From positions 9,263 through 73,262 of the forward strand of contig VZRG01003006.1 of the NCBI GenBank assembly GCA_013397435.1: a stretch of 64,000 nt of DNA. The letters are read 5' to 3'. Positions 49,801 to 58,800 of this stretch are shown here, piece by piece; positions within the stretch are counted from its first letter, which is position 1; every line of letters starts with the position of its first letter. The position numbers and the translations under genes were made by a program. The notes beneath the pieces are model-generated. The model saw only the letters and a program-made list of their open reading frames with translations, did no database searches and had not been told where the DNA came from. This DNA is from Erythrocercus mccallii. Lineage: Eukaryota > Chordata > Aves > Passeriformes > Dicruridae.

Positions 49801-52800
49801 ATGAATAATAAAAGTTTTTTAATGCTCTCAACTCATCTTCTAAAGTACAGTCTAGCATAGAAATGTGAATAATTAAAATCTTGATTTTGAGAAAATAGTA
49901 TTTGGATATTCATTACTTTATGACCTGCTTCTTATAAGTGTAGCACCTCTAGTAACACTTACTAATTCATATTAATAAGGAATACCTTCCTTTTCATGAG
50001 TCTTCATATTTTGGAGTTGATCACTTGTGGTCCTATAATAGTATTCAATTTCTTTTTGATTGAGAATTACTGATCATTTGTGTTTCAGGCTGTCATTGTT
50101 TAAAATTGAGGTGTGTTTCTGATATAACTCATAGTCTACTTCAGCATCTGTTTTTCATATTAAATATTGTCCTAGGTTATGAGGAAAAAATAAAATAGTG
50201 AGGAGTTCTGTTGAAACATACAGTAAAATCATGAACAAATATTCCTGTGGTAATGTGATTTAGAATTTAACCTTAAAAAACCCTGCAAAATTTGGCAAAT
50301 ATATCCCTTAAGTGATTATATACACAGGTAAGAAACCATTACTCCTGACTTTGGTAATAAATAGCAAAAACGCTTTTAAATGATTTTCTACAGTTACAGG
50401 ATATTGTTTACTTTGAAATGTAGAGATGTAAATCCAAAAGATATATGTAGGCTTCAGAATAATTACCTATTGATTTGCTATTCCTTAAGTACCTTACCTT
50501 TGTGGAAAATACTCAGTTTGATATATATTTTTTATATTAAAATGGTAAATGAATGACAGCTATTATTATGTGATATAAGCTACTGCAAGTATTTCTTTAT
50601 AGTCTTCCTCATGTTTATATTTTAATGCTGATGTGAGAGGGCAAGTCACAACAAGTGTTTGGAAGTTCTGAAGGCAGAATTTAGACAAATAGCTGGAGAC
50701 AGCTGTTTTTCAAGTTGCCTTGGTCTGCAGAATTGGGTTAGAACACTTATGAGAATACCTTTTCTTTCAGAAGTTGGGGATTCAAGGTTGGAAAGAACAC
50801 AAAAATAACAGAATAACCAGCCTTACAGTATTCTGGCATTTCTTCAGTTCTGGCCAGAATCCAGAAATGCAGAAGGGAATGAAAATGAAAAAATAACAGA
50901 GGGAAAAAAACCCTATAAACTCTTGAGATTCAGCAAGGTCATTTTGGCTTAGATTTTTTGGGTGAAAGTCCAGTAGCCAGGAAGGTTTTCCACATGTGTA
51001 CTTGATTAGTTTAGAAATGATGGAGCCCTGGCTCACACCCTGGGTGGCCGTGGTGGCACTGCCAGGCCTTGCCCTGCTCCCTGGTGGACAGAGATCCCCG
51101 TGCTCTGCTGCCTCCCTGAGCTTGGGGCAGGTGCCAGGAGCTCCCTGCTCCACTGCTTGCTGCTCCTGGCTTCTCCTGTCTGCTCCAAGGCTCCCAGAGC
51201 CTCCTGGCCCTGCCTGTGCCACAGGAACACTGTGCTTAGGAAGGGCCAGGGAGAGCACACAGGCTCTGCACTGGGGCTGCACCACCACAGCCAGGCTCTC
51301 CTTCCCTTCTTGGCTTTGCTGCAATATTGTCCTGCCTATGCAGGCATGCCCCAGGCAGAATTCATAAAAAGGCAACGCTTACTTAAAAAGAAAGGAACTG
51401 GAAATAAGTATTTGTGTTATGGTTACCTCTAATTTTAGAAGGAAGGAATTTCGTTAGGAAGAGTTCTGTTTGGCACACTTCACAATTTAATAAAGTTCCT
51501 ATTAATATTTTCTGAGTAGTGAAATGAATAGTAGCTTATATGTAATACAGAAAGCCAAGAAATGTCATAGTCAAAAAGATGGGGTAGGAACATAATTTTA
51601 CAGTTGTGTTCTGGTTTGATAAATACATATCCAGGGTTTCATCTGCCAAGGACAGATCCAGGGATGCTCTTGCTGTAATTAGGACACTAAATGGGGAGAG
51701 CTGCTGAAGAGTATTGGTCTTGTGAATGGCTGTTGTATGAAGAGGATGTCAACTGGGAGATTTCTTATCCAGCTGTTGTATTTTGTACTGATTACTGAGG
51801 TTCAGAATCTGGTTTAAGGTATAGTTTTCCTCCTCCAAGCAGAAGTGGACCCTGCTCAGCTATATAGCATTTCAGCATTTTGTAGCATTTGCTGCACTGT
51901 CCATGGAAAACTTGGTAATTATCTTTGTTCTGGAGTCTGAAAAAAATTACTTTTATTTCAGGGGATATTGATTATAATGATGCTATCCTTGTAGTATAAG
52001 CATGTCATATAAGAAGCAGAGGAAACATTGGTTATAAGAAGTGCCTAGTCAACTAAAATTGTCAACTTCAAGATATGAGATTAACAGGGTAGATTTTCTG
52101 GTTCAGGCAGTTGAAGGGGACTAGGCAATAACCAGCAAGAATGTGATTTTAGAGGTCCCCTTATTAGCTTTAGCTTTAATGGTTTTGGCAACTCAATTTC
52201 TCATGTAGTTTGTAAATGAGGCCCATCTGTTGTATTTGGGAAGTTTCAGGATTTTCAATGACTTGACTAAAAGTCAGAACAGTTGAGAATGGAGGGAGAA
52301 GGAAGGAATAACGAAGACATTTTTTGTAAATAATCTCATTTCTGTCTACTTTGTGGTGACTGTATTTTACATGGCCATTTAATATTAGTCTTTATCACCT
52401 TATTTGTAAATAAAGTATTGAAACTTTTACAGAAACTTGTCAGTTGTTCTGAATATTACTTCAGTGTCCTATAAAAATTTAGAGGTTCAATGGAGTTGTC
52501 CAATAGCAACAACGTGTCTGTACAAAATGCCATTAAATATCATGTGGTGGATGTTTACTACCTTGCTTTTACTTCATGGCTTTTTCAGCTGGAGGCTGAG
52601 GGTCTCCCCCTGAGACAGGTACAGGATAGGGATTTTTAACAGTAGTCCTTAGCTTTGGGGAATGCATGGAAACAACACTGGAGAGAAAGAGCAGGAATAT
52701 TTCAGCTCTAATAGGTCACTAAGCCATCATCACATGAGCAGACAGGAACATACACAGGTGATCGTGAAGAAATCCATGTCAGCATTCAGTCCTCATTTCT

Positions 52801-55800
52801 TTATTTTGCAGCTGCACATCCCAGCACAGAACAGTGCCTGCTCTTTGTGGCACACGTTCTGCCACCTTCACAAAAGCTGAGACCTTGCTTTGTGATGTTC
52901 CTGATCTCAGCTGTGTGGCTCAGTGGATGAGTATCATCTATGAAAAATGATGGCGGAAATCTGATACAGAATGACCATCATAGATGGCTCTGGTTTAATC
53001 CTGAGATAAAAGGTGTCCCAGTAGGACAGAACCAGCAAAATTAGTATACTGTACACAAGCCTTTAAAGCAGAGCTTCAGAGAAATCACACAGCTAAAATT
53101 GATATGGCTGAAACTGAAACTGCACTGAACATTACTGGTAAGGCTGAATATAGATCCTAGTGACAGAAGCTTGCATTAAAAAAAGATCCTCTATTTAATA
53201 ATGCTTCGCATTTATACTGGCCTAAATTCTCCAAAGATATGCTGGTTTACCAATATCTGGGGATTTGGGACCAGAATGGGCTCAGCATAGCACAGGACCA
53301 AACCAGTGGTAACCCTTCATATTGCCATAAGAAGAAACCCAGAATGCTTTTAGGGAGAGGATAAATTAATTTAGTCTCAGAAATTCTGATTGCATTTACC
53401 ATGTACTTATATAAAAATAATAATTTTTAAAAAGTGAAAGGCTTTCAAGAAGTGTCCAGATTACCCAGTTATTTTGCATTACATTTATTAGAAATACACC
53501 CACCCTAAACTTGTGAGTTTCATTCTTACTTAAATGAAAGGATGACAAAAGTTTGCTTTAAAAACACTGCACTGGCCTCACTCCCTTTTATGCTCTTATG
53601 GTTATTCTTGTGCTGTGGCCAACTATGGCTGTGCAGGTAAAATTATACATGAGTTTAATTATTTAAAGGATTGGACTTCCTGTACTTCACTGTGACTCAG
53701 TGGATTCTAAACCCTTCATTTTTTCGGGTAACTGGTGGGAGCTTAATAAAACACAGGGATAAATATTTTTCCCTGCTCTGGAGTGTGATGCAGCAGCAGC
53801 TCTCCTCAGATGCCAGCTGTCACCCAATACCAAGCTATTTGTTATTCTTGTTTCACACCTGAGTGGTGTCGATCTGCCCACGGTGATAATCCCACGCTTT
53901 GATCTGTACCTTCAGAAAGTGATTGTTTTTGTGACACGAGGTATTGTTACTCTGGTCTGACTTTAGTGAGCTCTATGAAGTCTGATATTAATCCACACGC
54001 TGCCCCATGTGAAAGCTGAGAACGCTGAGAACCACCGTGCACAGAGGTGCTCGAGTTCCTGTGAACAAATGTGTGCAACCATCGTGGGTGCTCTCCTGGC
54101 CCCACTGCCTGGGGCATGAATGTGCTTGTTGAACCCTACAATTCTCTTCAAGTCAACAGCTAATCACAGATAAGATTATGAAAAAAGAGATGTGCAGGGG
54201 TGCAAAGCTTTGTCTCCTCGCTTTGAGCCCAGCACGAGTGTGACCCCATGGTCACAGCTGCCCTGGCGTGGCTGCACAGCAGCCTGGCTGCCCCTGGTGT
54301 AGCATGGTGGCCACTCCAGAGTGCAGTGGGAACTTTATTCCAGTCTGCTGTGGCTTTGGAGCAATAACAGTGTAAAGATGTGATGAACCAGCATCCCACT
54401 GTTGAATGAAGATGCAGAAGTACACTAATAGTCCTGGTTAGTTTTGTGTGTTACCAGTGCTGCATCTCACTGCAGAGATCTGAGCTGGGCTCCTGGAGGT
54501 GCTGGGCTCTACCCTTTGGACAGCAGGGATGTTCATACCAAACCCCATGGAACTCATTTGTAAATATCTCTCTCAGAAGACGTCACAGGATCAGTACCCT
54601 TTGCTTGGTAGCAAAGCAGCAATGCCATGGTCTGTTCTGAGGAAGTCCTTTCTTTTCTTAACATTGTCAAACTTCAGCCCACCTGTTTCCTGTGCAGTTT
54701 GAATCTGAGGACTGGATTTCTGGCTTTAAAAAGAAAATTAGTGGAAAAGGTATTTTTAAGTGGGTGTTGAGGGATATGTCCCTCTGAGGAGACAAAGTTG
54801 AGCTGGGAGTTCCTGCCCAGGATGGGCATGGTTTATTCTGCACTGCAGCAGCTTGGTGGAGAACTAACTCACTGCAATGCACTCATGCTGCAAGGGCACA
54901 GCCTCTGGAGATACCCTGAGAAGGTTTTCTTTTAAGCGCTTCTTGCTAGAACTAAATGGACAATATTAAGGGCAGGGGAAATGCCTACAAATGCTGTTAA
55001 ATTACCTTACAAGAGATTAAAGCAATCTGTAGCAATGTGTGTGGTTTGAACAGCTTGGACAATTCACTGAGGAAAACTGTTCAGGTGTACTGGGACTTAC
55101 CCAAGGTGGACAGAGGAGCAAAGGGATAGTCAGCATTACCTTTAGAATTTGCTTAGAGGATAATGTTGGATTTCTTATGTCTAGTACTCATTCAGTAGAA
55201 TTAGACCTACTAATTCAGCATTCATTTTGCATTCCTATGATTTAAAATAGATATTTCATTTACTGTTTCCACCAGATATATATTCCTAGGTTATACCATG
55301 CAGCACTGCTTTCCAAAAACGAAATGGTCTTTTTCCAGGAAATTTCACAGATTTATTTTGTTTTCAACAGGCACAGCATTTTCCTGAATCAATGAAAGAA
55401 AATATAGGTTGTTTTCTGGAAAATACTGTCTATAAATTTTTTTAGCACTTCGCCTTTTACTTTGTACTTTAAGGGTACTTACCAAAAGGAAAGGAATAAC
55501 CACATCTGATTGTGGCTATAATAATATTAAAGGATAAATGATCCTAATAAGCTGAGGTGGTGACGTGTACTTCATAGTAGGTTTGGTATTTTGTAAGAAA
55601 ACAGATACAAGCCTCAGTATATTAAAAATTGTGTAAATACATTCTAATGACTGGCATTGAACTGGTTGTTCAGCATTTCTTCTGTGGGGAGCTGAAATTT
55701 TACCAATATTTTGCCTAAATTCAGATTTTTTTAATGTGAGAGGAAAAGTAATTGCCCTGTTAATAAACAGTAATGTAAGTAGTGAATAGTAAAATAATGA

Positions 55801-58800
55801 AACACATTGCCATATATTTTAATGAAGATTAAGACACGTTTAGATTTTGATGAAGAATTAATATAAAAACCAAAATTAGCATATTTAATGTAATGAGTTA
55901 TGTAGGGCAGGTTTCCTGTGGCTATAAAGGCAGCTCAGAAGAGAGAGAGGATGTCAGCTTGGAGTCCATATTTGTTAGGTAACAATTTCTTGAAAAGAAG
56001 GCACAGTATTTATTGTTCTGCTTTGAATAATTGTTCTCCCTTTTTAGAAAATACACAGCTTGTTCTCTCCAGTGTGAAATAATCTCTTTTCCAAGATTTA
56101 TTTTCAAGTTTGGCTTCATGTTCATAACCTTCAGTTAAATATTTATCACTGCTTTCTTCCTGGGAAGATAATCTATGATCTCCATCACATAAATATTATT
56201 ATCACATTAAATATTATTTCAATATTTTCTGCAGGAGCACCTGTCATTAAAAAAGTACATAGTGGACATTGTGATTGAGAGTTCTGTTCCTGTGGAACCA
56301 TTGAAAGATGGAGAGGAGAAACAGAAAATTAAAAAGAAAGCCAAAAAGCTAAAGGCACGGATGAACTCCAGGTAGTACAAATTTCTTGGTTTTTTTTCTC
56401 TAAGTTTTGTTCTAAACTTTACCTTCTGTCCTCTAGTATGAGTGCAGTGGGAGGCTGAAAAAAAGTGAAATTATTTGCTTTGGGAGTGTCTTGAAAATAA
56501 CACTGATGAGCCTAATTTATGGCCACTTTCTCTGATTGAGAAAGAAAACTGAATATCGATCTGGAGCCCTTGGTTTCACCTGTTAAGAGCTTTTCTCATA
56601 ATTGGATGCCAGTGCCCTGCCAAAACTGTAGCCTCTTCTAGCATACAATAGCATGTTTAAATTTGTGTAAACCATGCCTATTTTTCTTTCTAGCTATTGA
56701 TTTTTAAATGAAGCATCAAAGAAAATCAATAGTAATCAACAAATAGAAGTCAGCCTGCTGTAGTGTCAAATCCCATGACTAAATTTAATCATTTTTTGTT
56801 GCCTGTCACAACAAGAATAAAGTTAAAAATATTTAAAGTGGAAAGTGAGTTGTCAGACGTGCAATTTGTTCTTAGTCTAAAAAGTGACATCTGCAAATCA
56901 GTGTGATGTGCAGGACGTCATGATATCATGAACTGGCAGTGTCACTCTTTGTGGCTGAATGGTTCCCAGCTCACTTAATGCTCAGCTCAATATTGGAGCA
57001 TATTTTTGCATTTCCCTCTAAAAATACTTCTCCTCTAGGTAAGAGTCATTGTTACACATTTTCTCTGCCTTTTTAAGGAAGAAGGGATTCAAATAAGAGA
57101 AAAAAGCTTGCACAGATTTTTAGAGCAACATTAGAAGTGAGATGTTTTATTAATTCCTAGCAGGCACATAGCCTTCAAACCCACAGCACTCTCACAGTGT
57201 GTTATTGTTTCTGACTGTTCTGACTGTGATTGTTTCTGACATTTCTTTGAATGAGCAGATCCACTAGCTGAATATCACAGTTGGAAGTGGAAAATGTTCC
57301 TCAGGTTTCTGGTTGCTCAGGATGCAGAGTTATTCATATGACCTGTTGATTTAATGCAGTTTCTGGGTCCAGTTTTAATTATTTCTCCAGTGCTGCTTCT
57401 GTTGAATTTAGTCAAAGATTTGTCAGACCTTGGAATGCAAGTTGAAATAATAATTTATTGTTGGCACAGAGAGGAGAAAAACTTTTTCAGAACATTTTGA
57501 GTTCGTATGTGTCAGACTGCTGTGTGAGTCAGCATATTTGTCATCAAAAATTGTGATTAAAACAGTAATAAAGGGCCAGCATTTTACACCAGTGATGTAT
57601 TATTGAAAAATACAGTGAAAGTTTGAAAATCTAAGTTATATTGAGGAGACATGAAGTTCATGTTCATTAAGTTTGATTTTACTTTAAAGGGGTGGCTAGA
57701 GTTTTCAATGGCTTTGCTATGCTTGAAGATAACTCAGAGTTAAATAGAAGATTTTGTGATGTTAACACAAAGACTTACTAACAAAAATGTCCAGTAGCAA
57801 CATAAAGCAGAGGTATTTTGATGTTGCTGATTCAGAGTTTCATAGGTGTTAGCAGATTATCTACATGCCACATTTTAGGACATATTTGCAGCTCTTCTCC
57901 AGGAAAGTAAATAGTTACAACAAATGCCCTTACACCTCAGCACTTGAAATGTCACCATCGTTTCAGTTTCTAGGAAGCTGTAATATTTTAAACTGGAAAA
58001 AAATAAGCACTGCAACCAAATAGGTTCCTGTTACACTCCTGAGTTTCCAGATCTTAAATCACTCTTGTATCAAAGCAATGAAGGGCAGAGGTGAATGAGG
58101 GGACAAATGGTGATCAATGGGATATTAGATGTGTTGAGAAGTTTCGTTAGTCTTATTAATTATATTCATAACCCTAAGCCATTTAACTGGTGCTATCAGT
58201 AACAGCTGATATATAGGTAAGTAAATTATCTCAGGCTATGTCTGTGCTGCTAGCAGGAGGATGTTTGGACACACACAGGAAAGGCAGGGCTGGTGAAGGC
58301 TGAATGGAAGCATTAGAGGTGTGCTGAGCAGATAGGTGGCACAGGCTTTGCAGGGGGTTTAAAGCACTCCAGCCACGTGCATTTAGTAACAGAGTTTGGG
58401 GGTGATAATTCAGGTTTGACTGACTTGTCTGTACAGAAGCTGAAATGTGTTGTTTCTGGCTAAGAAGGCAAAAGGTTAATAAAGGAATCCCACCTTCATG
58501 TTTAATACTAAATTCAGCTGTGATTAATGGCTTTATTAATGACCCACAAATCAGAGCTGGTGGTGATGTAACAATATTTACATGGAGCATAAGTTGGAAT
58601 GGTGAAGCAAACGAGAGGAAAATCTGAGTAGCTTTGGGAAACTTGAGCCATTTGGGTGAACAGAAAATATAGAGAAAGGTTTAATCTATGTATCTGAGAG
58701 AAATGTATCTGCAGTGCCTGGATTAGTTTTGCTTTATGTGTGTGTTGTTGGAAATGGGGTACAGGATTGTCACTATGTGTCCTGCCTTGCTCCTGGAATC

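Larger units (their letters stand above)
43201..56234 (+). other. SCAPER: SCAPER intron 20
   Basis: The largest intron here, 13 kb. It holds short tandem repeats (43630-43683, 44329-44370), a 74-bp tandem duplication beside an antisense CR1 tail (48217-48550), and two GC-rich, CpG-poor patches (about 47490-47680 and 51010-51340). A 197-codon minus-strand open frame (50782-51375) over the second patch has no recognised domain. No second gene is supported. Confidence 0.85.

Noticed and set aside
50782..51375. 197-codon minus-strand open frame in intron 20
   Set aside because: Lies over a GC-rich patch where stops are rare, is open on both strands, and has no recognised domain.
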